A stretch of 64,000 nucleotides of DNA from Tyzzerella sp. Its GTDB lineage: Bacteria; Bacillota; Clostridia; Lachnospirales; Lachnospiraceae. The stretch is from contig JAFQRJ010000020.1 in the NCBI GenBank assembly GCA_017410145.1, forward strand, positions 50,804-114,803, read 5' to 3'. The translations under genes and the position numbers were made by a program. The notes under the pieces were generated by a model. That model did no database searches. It was not told where the DNA came from and worked only from the letters and a program-made list of their open reading frames with translations. The stretch's first letter is position 1; every line of letters begins with the position of its first letter. Shown piece by piece: positions 46,307-55,919 of this stretch.

Positions 46307-46984
46307 CTAGTTCCTCTCAATCTCTTCTTTTTTATCTCTGGTCTCCATCAGAATAATCGTTCCTTCCGGAAACGTAATTTTCACTTCTTCTTCCTGCATC
46401 TCATTACTCACACACATGCTGCTATTGGGGCAAAGTCTGTAATGAGAAAGAGGATACTTTGCACCTTCGATGGAAATATCCTCAACAATTCCACCAAACG
46501 GAAATAAAGAAAAATAATCTCCAAAACAATTCTCTTTATAAAGCGTTATTTCTTTTTCTGCTAGACATATGCGATTGTTTGCATCTTGCAAATATGCTTT
46601 TATCCCAAGGTCATGGGCAATTTTTAAAATCTGAATATTGGCCATGACATGGTCAAGCCTTGAACCGGTACCCCCAAAAATCCAAACCTTCTCTGCACCT
46701 AATTCAATGGCCAAACGCAATGCAATCTCTGTATCAGATGCATCTTTTTCCGGTCTGAACTTCCGAATTGGCACCTGCGTGTTTTTTTCATAATATTCCA
46801 CAAGTTCTGCTTTTACACTATCAAAGTCTCCAACAATGTGTGTAGGCATCACTTGATTATGGTATAAAAACTCTAGTCCTCGGTCTACGCCAATCACATA
46901 TTCCGCCTGTATTTCATTTAACATCTGCAGCACAAATTTATCATCAATTGTGCCACCGCTGATAATCACTGCTTTCTTACTCAT
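46307..46984 (-). CDS. thiN: Thiamine diphosphokinase
   Basis: 225 residues. It transfers diphosphate from ATP to thiamine to form the cofactor, as used by the POR enzyme at 18 kb. VIGVDRGLEFLYHN, PTHIVGDFDSV, FRPEKDASDTEIAL and IFGGTGSRLDHVMANI are the conserved metal and thiamine sites. It overlaps rpe by 8 bp; the rsgA-rpe-thiN order is conserved in Firmicutes. Confidence 0.94.
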   Translation of the reverse strand: MSKKAVIISGGTIDDKFVLQMLNEIQAEYVIGVDRGLEFLYHNQVMPTHIVGDFDSVKAELVEYYEKNTQVPIRKFRPEKDASDTEIALRLAIELGAEKVWIFGGTGSRLDHVMANIQILKIAHDLGIKAYLQDANNRICLAEKEITLYKENCFGDYFSLFPFGGIVEDISIEGAKYPLSHYRLCPNSSMCVSNEMQEEEVKITFPEGTIILMETRDKKEEIERN

Positions 46985-47636
46985 ATTTCTTCAAAATATC
47001 CATCATTTCAATTGTATTTTGTTTGGTATCTCCGTTAAATATCGCAGACCCTGCCACGATAATATTCGCTCCTGCTTTTAAAACCTCTTCCACATTGTGG
47101 GTGTATATCCCGCCATCTACTTGAATATCTACAGCCAAACCTTTCTCATCAAGCATTCTCTTGGTCTGTGCAATTTTCTCTAAGGATTCCGGAATGAATT
47201 TTTGTCCACCGAATCCCGGTTCCACCGACATGATCAAAATCATGTCAACCTTCTCTAAATATGGTTCCATGGCTGAAACAGGCGTCTTCGGTTTAATGGA
47301 AATGCCCACCTTGCATCCGCATTCTCTGATTTTATCTATGGTTGCATCCACATCCTCACACGCTTCCAAATGAATCGTAATCAAATCCGCCCCTGCCTTT
47401 GCAAAATCTTCCACATAGCGAATCGGCTCCGTAATCATTAAATGCACATCACAAACCAGGTTCGTTCCTGAACGAATGGATTTTAATACCGGCATACCAA
47501 AAGAAATGCTCGGCACAAAAATTCCATCCATTACATCGAAATGAAGATATTTTGCTCCATGCTCTTCGATTGCTCGAATTTCATTTCCTAGTTCTTTAAA
47601 ATCTGCTGATAACATTGAAGGGGCTAAAATTGTCAT
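46977..47636 (-). CDS. rpe: Ribulose-phosphate 3-epimerase
   Basis: 219 residues, a TIM barrel of the pentose-phosphate pathway. PSMLSADF, HFDVMDGIFVPSISFG (metal His/Asp), CDVHLMI, MSVEPGFGGQKFIP and VDGGI carry the catalytic residues. AAGGAGA lies in the rsgA stop region, 1 bp away. Confidence 0.97.
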   Translation of the reverse strand: MTILAPSMLSADFKELGNEIRAIEEHGAKYLHFDVMDGIFVPSISFGMPVLKSIRSGTNLVCDVHLMITEPIRYVEDFAKAGADLITIHLEACEDVDATIDKIRECGCKVGISIKPKTPVSAMEPYLEKVDMILIMSVEPGFGGQKFIPESLEKIAQTKRMLDEKGLAVDIQVDGGIYTHNVEEVLKAGANIIVAGSAIFNGDTKQNTIEMMDILKKYE

Positions 47637-47637
47637 G

Positions 47638-48516
47638 TTAATATCTCCTTTTTTCTTTCAGTTCATTGTACATTTCCAAATAATTAGTATATCTTACCGG
47701 ATGAATTTTTCCTTCCTCCAAGGCTTGTTTCACTGCACACCCAGGCTCGTGAACATGGTCACACCCCAAAAATCTGCACTGCCCTTCGTATTTTTCGAAC
47801 TCCGTAAAATAATATTTCAATTCTTCTTTTTCGAATTCATTGGTGTATAGAGAACTAAATCCCGGCGTATCCATGATGTAGGTATTATCCTCAATCCAGA
47901 TTAATTCGCTATGACGTGTAGTATGTTTCCCTCGTTCTATTTTTTCACTAATGCATCCCGTCTCCATATTGGCATCCGGTTGAAAAATGTTAATCAGTGA
48001 AGACTTTCCTACTCCGGATGGTCCTGCAATTGCAGTTGTTTTGCCACGAAGTAAGCTTTTAAGTTCCTCCGTGTTTTCTTCTTCTAATGCACTGGTAAAT
48101 ATCATCTGATATCCACATTTCTCATATATTTCTTTCAGTTCTTGAATCTCCGGCTCGGTTGCAATGTCTTTCTTGTTAAAACAAAGCACAACCGGGATAT
48201 CCTTACTTTCCATCATAATTAGAAAACGGTCTAATAAATTAAAATGTGGTTTTGGCTTTGTCACTGCAAAAACCACAAGTGCCTGGTCAATATTCGCTAC
48301 CGCTGGGCGAATTAACTCATTCTTACGTTCAATGATTTCTATGATATTACCTTTTTTCTCAATTTCGTCAAGAATATCTATCTCGACAATATCTCCTACT
48401 AAAGGTTTCATCTTTTCTTTTCGAAAAATCCCCTTAGCCTTACATTCATAAAGACCGGATTCTACTACATGTACGTAGTAGAACCCGGCAATCCCTTTTA
48501 TAATCTTTCCCTGCAT
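47638..48516 (-). CDS. rsgA: Ribosome small-subunit GTPase RsgA
   Basis: 292 residues. It helps late 30S maturation. An N-terminal OB fold, a circularly permuted GTPase with NKKD (G4) before GPSGVGKSSLIN (G1) and DTPGF (G3), and a C-terminal zinc site (CRFLGCDHVHEPGCAV) are all present. 37 bp from prkC. Confidence 0.96.
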   Translation of the reverse strand: MQGKIIKGIAGFYYVHVVESGLYECKAKGIFRKEKMKPLVGDIVEIDILDEIEKKGNIIEIIERKNELIRPAVANIDQALVVFAVTKPKPHFNLLDRFLIMMESKDIPVVLCFNKKDIATEPEIQELKEIYEKCGYQMIFTSALEEENTEELKSLLRGKTTAIAGPSGVGKSSLINIFQPDANMETGCISEKIERGKHTTRHSELIWIEDNTYIMDTPGFSSLYTNEFEKEELKYYFTEFEKYEGQCRFLGCDHVHEPGCAVKQALEEGKIHPVRYTNYLEMYNELKEKRRY

Positions 48517-48553
48517 AGATTAGTCCTTATATATATTCTATGGTGTAGGTCTA

Positions 48554-50611
48554 TTAATTTCCGCCAGTTAAACCACCATCGCCATTGCCCGGATTGGTCT
48601 TGTCATCAACTCCATCATCTGGTTGCTGTGTTCCAGGTCCCGGTCCCTTACTTACAATAATCGTAATTGTAGAACCTTTTTCCACTGACTTTCCTGCTTC
48701 TTTAACAGAAACAACAGCACCTTCATTGTATTCAGTACTTGCAGTTTCTTGGTCCACAATGATAAATGTTCTGTCTCCATCTTTAACCAAACTTTCTATC
48801 ATTGCAACAACCTGTTCATATCTCTTTCCGGCAAATTTGTCATTTGTAGGAATCGGAATCAGTTCTTTCACGGCCACATAGTATTTTACAACAGTTCCCT
48901 TATCCACTTCTTGTTCAGCCTCAATTTCCTGTTTAAACACTGTGCCTTCCGGATAATCTTCGTTAACTTCCTCCACAACCTCGCCTGTCAGTACTAACTC
49001 TTTCAGCATCTCTTCTGCTCTTTCCTTGGTTCTTCCAAAAAGGTCAGGAACAAAGGTCTTGCCCACTCCCGTACTGATATAAATTGTGATTCTTGTCTTG
49101 TAGTTTCTGCCTTCACCTGCTTCCGGGTCTGTTCGAGTAGCCAAGTCCTTCTTAATCGTCATATGTTCTTCTTCTTTGACTTTAATATTCTTTTCTTCAA
49201 ACCCGGCATCTACCAACGCTTTGATTGCTTCTTCTTCCGACTTTTCACTGACATCCGGAATCTCAATATCCTTCAAACCTGTACTTACATATACCTGCAA
49301 TTTTGCACCTTCCGGAAGTTCGGTTCCTTTTGCAGTCAATTGTTTGAAAATATAACCCTTATCATACTTTAAAGCTTCCTCTTGACGTGCAACAACTATA
49401 GTCACTCCCAGCTCTTTCAATGCTTCTTCTGCCTGGTCTACTGTCATACCCACAACTTCCGGAATCCCTTTATCCGTTCCTTGTTGAACAATATCCCTAT
49501 CATTGCCAAAAATACTGACTAAGTTACTAATTACCCATACCATAACCCCGACAAAGAGAACAGATGCAATAATCAGTAAAATCTTCATAACTTTTGACAT
49601 CTTCGGGTCAATATCGGAATTCTTCTTACCTGTTTTGCGGCTTTTTTCATCCTCATCATAATATTCATCGTAATCATCGTCATACTCGGAATCAAACGCA
49701 GCTTCTCCCTGAATGCGAGCCATTTCCTCTGGAGTGACAATTACCGTGTTCGTCGGACTGGTAAGTGGTGCGATTTTTACAAAATCACCATCCGGCTCCT
49801 GAATAGAACGCTTCAAATCGCGTGCCAACGCCGCAACATTTGCATAACGTCTGTCCGCACTCTTTTGCGTACACTTCATGATAATCTGTTCCAAACTATA
49901 TGGAATCTCAGGTACCAGTTCTGATGGCGGAATAATGTCCTCTTGCAAATGCTTGAGTGCAATAGAAACTGTGGAATCACCGTCAAACGGAAGTTCTCCT
50001 GTAATCATTTCATACATGGTAATACCAAGAGAGTAAATATCACTCTTTGCATCACTGAATCCACCTCTTGCCTGTTCCGGAGATGTATAATGCACAGAAC
50101 CCATTACATTAGTACTAATTGTATTAGAAGAAGTTGCCTTTGCAATACCAAAATCTGTTACTTTTACCTTTCCCTCTTTGGAAATAATAATATTCTGAGG
50201 CTTAATATCACGATGAACAATATTATTGTTATGGGCTGCATCCATAGCAGAGCTTACCTGCATGGTAATTCCGATTACTTCTTTCGGTGTCAATCTTCCT
50301 TTTTTCTGAATGTAATCTTTCAGCGTGATACCTTCCACTAATTCCATCACTATGTAGTAAAGTCCACGATCTTCTGCTACATCATATACATTTACGATAT
50401 TTGCATGGGTGAGTCCGGCTGCTGACTGCGCCTCCGACCAGAACTTCTTCACAAAATTCTCATCCTCGCTAAACTCTTTCTTCAAAACCTTTACCGCAAC
50501 ATATCGATTCAATACGCGGTCAATTGCTTTAAAAACGTTAGCCATACCACCTGAGCCGATCTTATCTATAATCTCATATCTACCGCCTAATAAAACGCCT
50601 TCTTTAATCAT
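48554..50611 (-). CDS. prkC: PASTA-domain Ser/Thr protein kinase (PrkC)
   Basis: 685 residues. Cytoplasmic kinase domain (about 10-270) with GSGGMANVF, AVKVLKKEF, HRDIKPQNI and DFGIAKA; an acidic linker (DSEYDDDYDEYYDEDEK); one membrane helix (about 330-360, LLIIASVLFVGVMVWVI); then about four extracellular PASTA repeats that bind muropeptides, and a Gly/Asn-rich tail. It senses cell-wall state and phosphorylates division and wall enzymes. It overlaps the phosphatase gene by 4 bp. Confidence 0.96.
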   Translation of the reverse strand: MIKEGVLLGGRYEIIDKIGSGGMANVFKAIDRVLNRYVAVKVLKKEFSEDENFVKKFWSEAQSAAGLTHANIVNVYDVAEDRGLYYIVMELVEGITLKDYIQKKGRLTPKEVIGITMQVSSAMDAAHNNNIVHRDIKPQNIIISKEGKVKVTDFGIAKATSSNTISTNVMGSVHYTSPEQARGGFSDAKSDIYSLGITMYEMITGELPFDGDSTVSIALKHLQEDIIPPSELVPEIPYSLEQIIMKCTQKSADRRYANVAALARDLKRSIQEPDGDFVKIAPLTSPTNTVIVTPEEMARIQGEAAFDSEYDDDYDEYYDEDEKSRKTGKKNSDIDPKMSKVMKILLIIASVLFVGVMVWVISNLVSIFGNDRDIVQQGTDKGIPEVVGMTVDQAEEALKELGVTIVVARQEEALKYDKGYIFKQLTAKGTELPEGAKLQVYVSTGLKDIEIPDVSEKSEEEAIKALVDAGFEEKNIKVKEEEHMTIKKDLATRTDPEAGEGRNYKTRITIYISTGVGKTFVPDLFGRTKERAEEMLKELVLTGEVVEEVNEDYPEGTVFKQEIEAEQEVDKGTVVKYYVAVKELIPIPTNDKFAGKRYEQVVAMIESLVKDGDRTFIIVDQETASTEYNEGAVVSVKEAGKSVEKGSTITIIVSKGPGPGTQQPDDGVDDKTNPGNGDGGLTGGN

Positions 50612-51348
50612 AATTTCACCTCGTCTGCGAATACGTCAACAATAACAATACCAATATTGTCCTTTCCACCATTCTGATTCGCTCTTTCAATTAATCCTTC
50701 CACTGCTTCAACAACATCTCTGGAGCCCTTGACAATATGTAACATCTCTTCATCTTCAACCATATTGCTCAAACCATCGGTACACATCAAAATCATATCC
50801 CCCTGTTTCAGTCGATATTCATAAAAATCAACCTCCACATCTTCCTTCGCACCGATTGCTCTCGTAATGATATTTTTATCCGGATGATTCTTTGCATCCT
50901 CCTGCTTAATACCACCAAGTCTAACCATTTCCTGCACTAAAGAATGATCCTTTGTTACTTGCTTAATCTCATCATTAAGTAAATATAAACGACTGTCACC
51001 AACATTGGCCACATACAACGTGCGTTCAATCACCGTCGCAACTACCAAAGTCGTTCCCATTCCTTCGAATCTGGAATCTTGTTTTGCCGTTTCAAGCAGT
51101 TTTCGATTTGCTGATGTAATTGCTTGTCTAATCATCGCTTCCGGTTTTTCTTCCGAACTGTCCGCCAGCACTTCCTTCACGACTTCTACTGTAAATCGTG
51201 ATGCAAACTCACCGGCTTTATGTCCGCCCATTCCGTCAGCAACGACAAATAGATTTGGAAGCTTCCCTACCGGCAAATCAGAAACAAATACATAATCCTG
51301 ATTCACCTCGCGGACCATTCCAATATCCGTCTTTGAAAACGTTTTCAT
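50608..51348 (-). CDS. prpC: PP2C-type Ser/Thr phosphatase (PrpC/Stp)
   Basis: 246 residues. It reverses PrkC phosphorylation. VREVNQDYVF, VVADGMGGHKAGE (metal Asp), VGDSRLYLL, VTKDHSLVQE, LMCTDGLSNMV and GGKDNIGIVIV are the PP2C motifs. The overlap with prkC implies balanced synthesis. Confidence 0.96.
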   Translation of the reverse strand: MKTFSKTDIGMVREVNQDYVFVSDLPVGKLPNLFVVADGMGGHKAGEFASRFTVEVVKEVLADSSEEKPEAMIRQAITSANRKLLETAKQDSRFEGMGTTLVVATVIERTLYVANVGDSRLYLLNDEIKQVTKDHSLVQEMVRLGGIKQEDAKNHPDKNIITRAIGAKEDVEVDFYEYRLKQGDMILMCTDGLSNMVEDEEMLHIVKGSRDVVEAVEGLIERANQNGGKDNIGIVIVDVFADEVKL

Positions 51349-51420
51349 AAAATTCTCCTTTTAATTAAGAGTACTATTTTCCTCATAACATATTACCACA
51401 CATAAAAAGAAAGAACAAGG

Positions 51421-52455
51421 TTATTTATTTACATACCTTCTACGCAGTTGCCCGCAAGCCCCATCAATGTCGGAACCCATTTCACGCCTAATTGTTGCGT
51501 TCACTCCACTCTTTTCAAGTTGGTTTTTAAATGCTTCTGCACTTTTTCTGCTTGGTTTTTGAAAATCTCGTTCTTTGATTGGATTAACCGGAATCAAATT
51601 CAAATGACAATTCCTAGGTTTTAAGATACCAATCAATTCTTTTGCATCCTCGTCCCTATCATTTACTCCTTGTACAAGGCTGTATTCAAAGGTAATTCTT
51701 CGCCCTGTCTTTTCAAAATAATAATCACAGGCTTCCAACACCTCCGAAAGTTCATATTTATTTGCAATCGGCATCAAATTTTTTCGTTTTTCCTGAGTGG
51801 AACCATGCAAGGACAATGCCAACGTGATTTGGAACCCTTCCTCTGCCAGCCGCTTCATGTTAGGGACTATACCACAGGTGGATACAGTAATATTTCTCTG
51901 GCTGATATTGAGTCCATTTTCATCCGTTACCAAGCGAATAAAGCGTACAAAATTATCATAGTTATCTAAAGGTTCTCCAGTTCCCATAATCACAATATTG
52001 GAAACGCGTTCCCCTGAAATTTTCTGAATCTGGTAAACTTGCCCAAGCATCTCTGCCGGAAGCAGATTTCTCTCCAAACCGCCAATGGTAGATGCACAGA
52101 ACTTACATCCCATTCTACAACCTACTTGCGAGGAAATGCACACAGAATTCCCATGTTTGTATCGCATCAATACACTTTCCACCACATTTCCGTCTTCCAA
52201 TTGGAACAAAAACTTATTCGTCCCATCTAATTTGGAAACCTGACGTTCCAACATTTTTACACTAGGAATACAGTATGCCGCTTCTAATTTCTCTCGTAAA
52301 TTTTTGGAAAGATTGGTCATTTCTTCAAAAGAATCTGCAAGTTTTGTATGCAACCATTCGTAAACCTGCTTGGCACGGAATACCTTCTCACCGATTCCTT
52401 CCATTTCTATTTTTAATTCGTCTAACGATAAAGATAGAATGTCTTTTTTATTCAT
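51421..52455 (-). CDS. rlmN: Dual-specificity rRNA/tRNA methyltransferase RlmN
   Basis: 344 residues. A radical-SAM enzyme that methylates C2 of A2503 in 23S rRNA and A37 in some tRNAs. The cluster cysteines are CRMGCKFC; GEPLDNYDNF follows, and the C-terminal SDIDGACGQLRR region holds the methyl-carrying cysteine. It overlaps rsmB by 8 bp. Confidence 0.96.
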   Translation of the reverse strand: MNKKDILSLSLDELKIEMEGIGEKVFRAKQVYEWLHTKLADSFEEMTNLSKNLREKLEAAYCIPSVKMLERQVSKLDGTNKFLFQLEDGNVVESVLMRYKHGNSVCISSQVGCRMGCKFCASTIGGLERNLLPAEMLGQVYQIQKISGERVSNIVIMGTGEPLDNYDNFVRFIRLVTDENGLNISQRNITVSTCGIVPNMKRLAEEGFQITLALSLHGSTQEKRKNLMPIANKYELSEVLEACDYYFEKTGRRITFEYSLVQGVNDRDEDAKELIGILKPRNCHLNLIPVNPIKERDFQKPSRKSAEAFKNQLEKSGVNATIRREMGSDIDGACGQLRRRYVNK

Positions 52456-53758
52456 ATTTCACCTTCTTAAATTTTGCAATAAAAAATCCATCACTTTCAT
52501 GTACACCTGGGAGAAGTTGCAGGATGGAGATTAACTGATACTCCGGATTCTCTTTTAAGAACCACTCCACATTCCCCTCATTCTCTGCCTCATGAATGGT
52601 ACAGGTGCTGTAAACCAGAGTTCCACCTAAGTTTACATACTGTTTTACGACCGATAAAATTTCCCGTTGCAGTTTCACAAGTTCTCCCTGTGTCTGTTCT
52701 GTCATCTTATATTTCAAATCAGTCTTCTTCCCAAGAACGCCAAGACCGGAGCATGGCAAATCTGCAATCACAACATCTGCCTTTTCTACTGAATCTTCAT
52801 CTAAAACTGTCGCATCCCAGCGCACTGCTTCTATATTATGCATGCCAGAACGCACAATATTTTCCTGAATCAAATTGACTTTATAATCCGTTAAATCTCT
52901 GGCTTCCACATGGCCTGTTCCATGCAAGAGTTCCGCCATATGAAGCGCCTTGCCGCCCGGTGCCGCACAGACATCGATACAAATATCTCCTTCTTTTGGT
53001 TCAGCAATATGAGACACCAGCATAGAACTGATATCTTGTACATAAAAAGCACCCTGCTGGAATGCCTTCAGATCTGCCAGATAATCATAACCTGATATTT
53101 GAAGTGCATATGGTAAATATGGATGCTCCTGCACTTCTACGCCTTCGGTCTTCAGTTCCTCCATCAGTTGTTCCTTAGACATTTGATTCAGATTACAACG
53201 AATGGTAGTCGGCTTTTCCTTTTGAAAATCCCGTAACATGGTCTCTACTGTATCTCTATCGTATTTGGATAACCATTGTTCTAATATCCACTTTGGCATG
53301 GAATACTTAATATGCAAATATTCGATTACATTCGTTTCATCCGGATATGTAATTGTTTCCAAATTGCGCTCAATATTGCGAAGAACCCCGTTTACGAAAC
53401 CTTTTAGATTTGAAAAACCTTTCTTCGTTGCCAATTTCACTGCTTCATTGCAGACCGCCGAGTTTGGAACACTGTCCATGTACTTCAATTGATAAACTGC
53501 ACTTCTTAAAATATTCCGAATAACCGGTTTCATTTTATTTACTTTTACCTTAGAAAACTGATTGATAATATAGTCTAACTCAATCATATGCTCCAAGGTT
53601 CCTTCCGTCACTCTGGTGATAAATGCACGTTCTTTTTTGTCCAGGTATTGATATTTATTTAGGACATTGCGAAGTGCAATATGGCTATATTCGCCATCCC
53701 TTGTCACCTCCAGCAAAATACCAAGCACCAATTCTCTCTCACTCACTGCCTTAATCAT
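52448..53758 (-). CDS. rsmB: 16S rRNA m5C967 methyltransferase RsmB
   Basis: 436 residues. N-terminal NusB-like domain (about 1-140, FVNGVLRNIERN), then a SAM domain with DVCAAPGGKALHMAELL, ADLPCSGLGVLG (motif IV Cys) and YSTCTIHEAENE (catalytic Cys). It overlaps the yugP-type gene by 8 bp. Confidence 0.95.
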   Translation of the reverse strand: MIKAVSERELVLGILLEVTRDGEYSHIALRNVLNKYQYLDKKERAFITRVTEGTLEHMIELDYIINQFSKVKVNKMKPVIRNILRSAVYQLKYMDSVPNSAVCNEAVKLATKKGFSNLKGFVNGVLRNIERNLETITYPDETNVIEYLHIKYSMPKWILEQWLSKYDRDTVETMLRDFQKEKPTTIRCNLNQMSKEQLMEELKTEGVEVQEHPYLPYALQISGYDYLADLKAFQQGAFYVQDISSMLVSHIAEPKEGDICIDVCAAPGGKALHMAELLHGTGHVEARDLTDYKVNLIQENIVRSGMHNIEAVRWDATVLDEDSVEKADVVIADLPCSGLGVLGKKTDLKYKMTEQTQGELVKLQREILSVVKQYVNLGGTLVYSTCTIHEAENEGNVEWFLKENPEYQLISILQLLPGVHESDGFFIAKFKKVKYE

Positions 53759-54458
53759 TCCGTCTTCTGCCTCCTGTTAAGAGAATGATTCGAAGAAGTT
53801 GCAAAATCGCAGTTGCCGCACTTGCAACATAAGTAAGCGCTGCCGCATTCAGCACTTTCTTGGCTGCCACAATTTCTTCTCCATACATCATTCCACTATC
53901 TGCAATCATGCGAATGGCACGATTGGATGCGTTAAATTCTACAGGAAGTGTAATCAGTTGGAATAAAACTGCCCCCGAAAATGCTATAATTCCTAAATTG
54001 ATAAATAATGTAGAGGACTGACTGTTAAACAATAGGCCAATTAATATCAAAGGCCATGCGATTTGAGCACCAAAATTAGCAATCGGCACAAGTGTACTTC
54101 TAAGCTTAAGTGGCGCATATCCTCTAGCATGCTGAATGGCATGTCCGCATTCGTGGGTTGCAACCCCCACTGCTGCCACAGATGTACTTCCATAGACCGT
54201 ATCCGAAAGACGCAAAACCTTACTTCTTGGATCGTAATGGTCTGTTAGATTTCCTCCTACACGTTCTACTCTCACATCGTAAATACCTGCTCTATGAAGC
54301 ACCTGCTCTGCCGCCTCAGCACCGGTAATTCCCCTGCTGTTTCTCATTTTCGAAAATCTTGCAAAGGTACTTTTCACTTTTCCCGATGCAAGCAAACTTA
54401 ATACTACACCAATTAATACTAAAATATATGTTGGGTCAAAATAAAATGGATAAAACAT
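53751..54458 (-). CDS. Zinc metallopeptidase of the YugP family
   Basis: 235 residues with membrane segments at the N-terminus and in the C-terminal half. THECGHAIQHARGYAPLKLRS carries the HExxH-like zinc motif (H-E-x-x-H) typical of this family. The role is unknown; the genes between fmt and rsmB in many clostridia include it. It overlaps fmt by one base. Confidence 0.88.
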   Translation of the reverse strand: MFYPFYFDPTYILVLIGVVLSLLASGKVKSTFARFSKMRNSRGITGAEAAEQVLHRAGIYDVRVERVGGNLTDHYDPRSKVLRLSDTVYGSTSVAAVGVATHECGHAIQHARGYAPLKLRSTLVPIANFGAQIAWPLILIGLLFNSQSSTLFINLGIIAFSGAVLFQLITLPVEFNASNRAIRMIADSGMMYGEEIVAAKKVLNAAALTYVASAATAILQLLRIILLTGGRRRND

Positions 54459-55396
54459 TAGCCTAAAATCTCTCCTTCTTTGACTTGATACCCTCTCATA
54501 AATGCACCCGCATCCATACGTTTCTTACCAGGAATCTGAAGCTCACATACTTTTAAGAAGCCATCCCCTGTCTGCACGTAAAATGCGTCCTTTTCTACTT
54601 TTACAATCGTTCCAGGCACTGCACTGTCTGTCTTTGGAGCTTCTTCTAATGCGCAAGCATCCCAGATTTTCATTACCTTCTCATTCCAATTCGTATATGC
54701 ACTTGGCCAAGGTGAAAGACCGCGAATTAAACGTTCAATCGCCCTTGCATCCTTACTCCAATCAATATTTCCCAACTGCTTATCCAACATTTTTGCATAT
54801 GCAGTTGTGGTTTCTCCTTGCGGAATCGGAGTCACTGTTTTCTCTTCCAAGGCCTTTAAGGTCTCGACACAGAGCTTTGCCCCTGCCTCAGAGAGTTTAT
54901 CATGAAGGCTACCTCCTGTTTCCTTAGAGTCCATTGGAATCTCGGTTTTGAGTAACATATCTCCTGTATCTAAACCTTCATCCATCTGCATAGTTGTAAC
55001 TCCGGTTACTTCCTCTCCGTCAATGATTGCCCATTGAATTGGCGCTGCACCACGGTATTTTGGAAGCAAGGATGCGTGTACATTCACACAACCATATTTG
55101 CACATCTCCAAAATCTCTTTTGGTAAAATCTGCCCAAATGCTACAACGACCATTATATCCGCCTCATATTTCCGAAGCTCCTCGATACACTCCGGCTCTC
55201 TCACCCTTCTTGGTTGATATACAGGAATATTATACTTCAGCGCACATTCTTTTATAGGTGTGAACTGCATCTCTTTTCCTCTGCCTTTTGGTTTATCTGG
55301 CTGAGTCACTGCGAGTACCACTTCGTGACCTGCTTCTACCAAAGCCTCCAAAGTACCCACGGAAAAATCAGGAGTTCCCATAAAAATCACTTTCAT
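54458..55396 (-). CDS. fmt: Methionyl-tRNA formyltransferase
   Basis: 312 residues. It formylates initiator Met-tRNA. GTPDFSVGTLEAL, VNVHASLLPKYRGAAPIQWA (catalytic Asn-His), VTTMQMDEGLDTGDML (Asp) and a C-terminal anticodon-arm-binding domain are seen. 12 bp from def, the gene that later removes the formyl group. Confidence 0.97.
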   Translation of the reverse strand: MKVIFMGTPDFSVGTLEALVEAGHEVVLAVTQPDKPKGRGKEMQFTPIKECALKYNIPVYQPRRVREPECIEELRKYEADIMVVVAFGQILPKEILEMCKYGCVNVHASLLPKYRGAAPIQWAIIDGEEVTGVTTMQMDEGLDTGDMLLKTEIPMDSKETGGSLHDKLSEAGAKLCVETLKALEEKTVTPIPQGETTTAYAKMLDKQLGNIDWSKDARAIERLIRGLSPWPSAYTNWNEKVMKIWDACALEEAPKTDSAVPGTIVKVEKDAFYVQTGDGFLKVCELQIPGKKRMDAGAFMRGYQVKEGEILG

Positions 55397-55408
55397 TAGC
55401 CTTCCTCC

Positions 55409-55894
55409 TTATTCTTCTTCCATTTCCTCATCTTCATACGTCACATCGTGAATTTCTCCTTCCACTTTTTCCACGTATAAATGTCCGTCTAAATGGTCAA
55501 TCTCATGACAAAAGGCTCTTGCAAGCAAACCTTCACCCTCGTATACAATTTCTTCCATATTTTCATCTAGTGCTTTTACTTTTACATAATTTGGGCGAGT
55601 GACACAGCCAGCCTTTCCTGGTACACTAAGGCATCCTTCGTCTCCAGTCTGTTCCCCACTAGTTTCCAAAATCTCAGGATTGATTAAGATAATTGGACCT
55701 TCTCCAACATCAATCACCACAATTCTACGAAGTACGCCTACCTGTGGTGCTGCAAGACCAACACCCTGTGCTTCATACATGGTATCCAGCATATCCTCGA
55801 TGAGAATTGCCATGCGAGGTGTCATCATCTTCACTTCTTTACATGTTTTTGTAAGTACTTCATCACCCATTGTTCGAATTTCTCTAATTGCCAT
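55409..55894 (-). CDS. def: Peptide deformylase
   Basis: 161 residues. The three family motifs are GVGLAAPQVG, EGCLSVPG (metal Cys) and HEIDHLDG (metal His pair with catalytic Glu). The acidic tail EDEEMEEE is an extension. Sits between priA and fmt. Confidence 0.97.
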   Translation of the reverse strand: MAIREIRTMGDEVLTKTCKEVKMMTPRMAILIEDMLDTMYEAQGVGLAAPQVGVLRRIVVIDVGEGPIILINPEILETSGEQTGDEGCLSVPGKAGCVTRPNYVKVKALDENMEEIVYEGEGLLARAFCHEIDHLDGHLYVEKVEGEIHDVTYEDEEMEEE

Positions 55895-55919
55895 TTTTTG
55901 TCTCCTTATTTATGTTGAT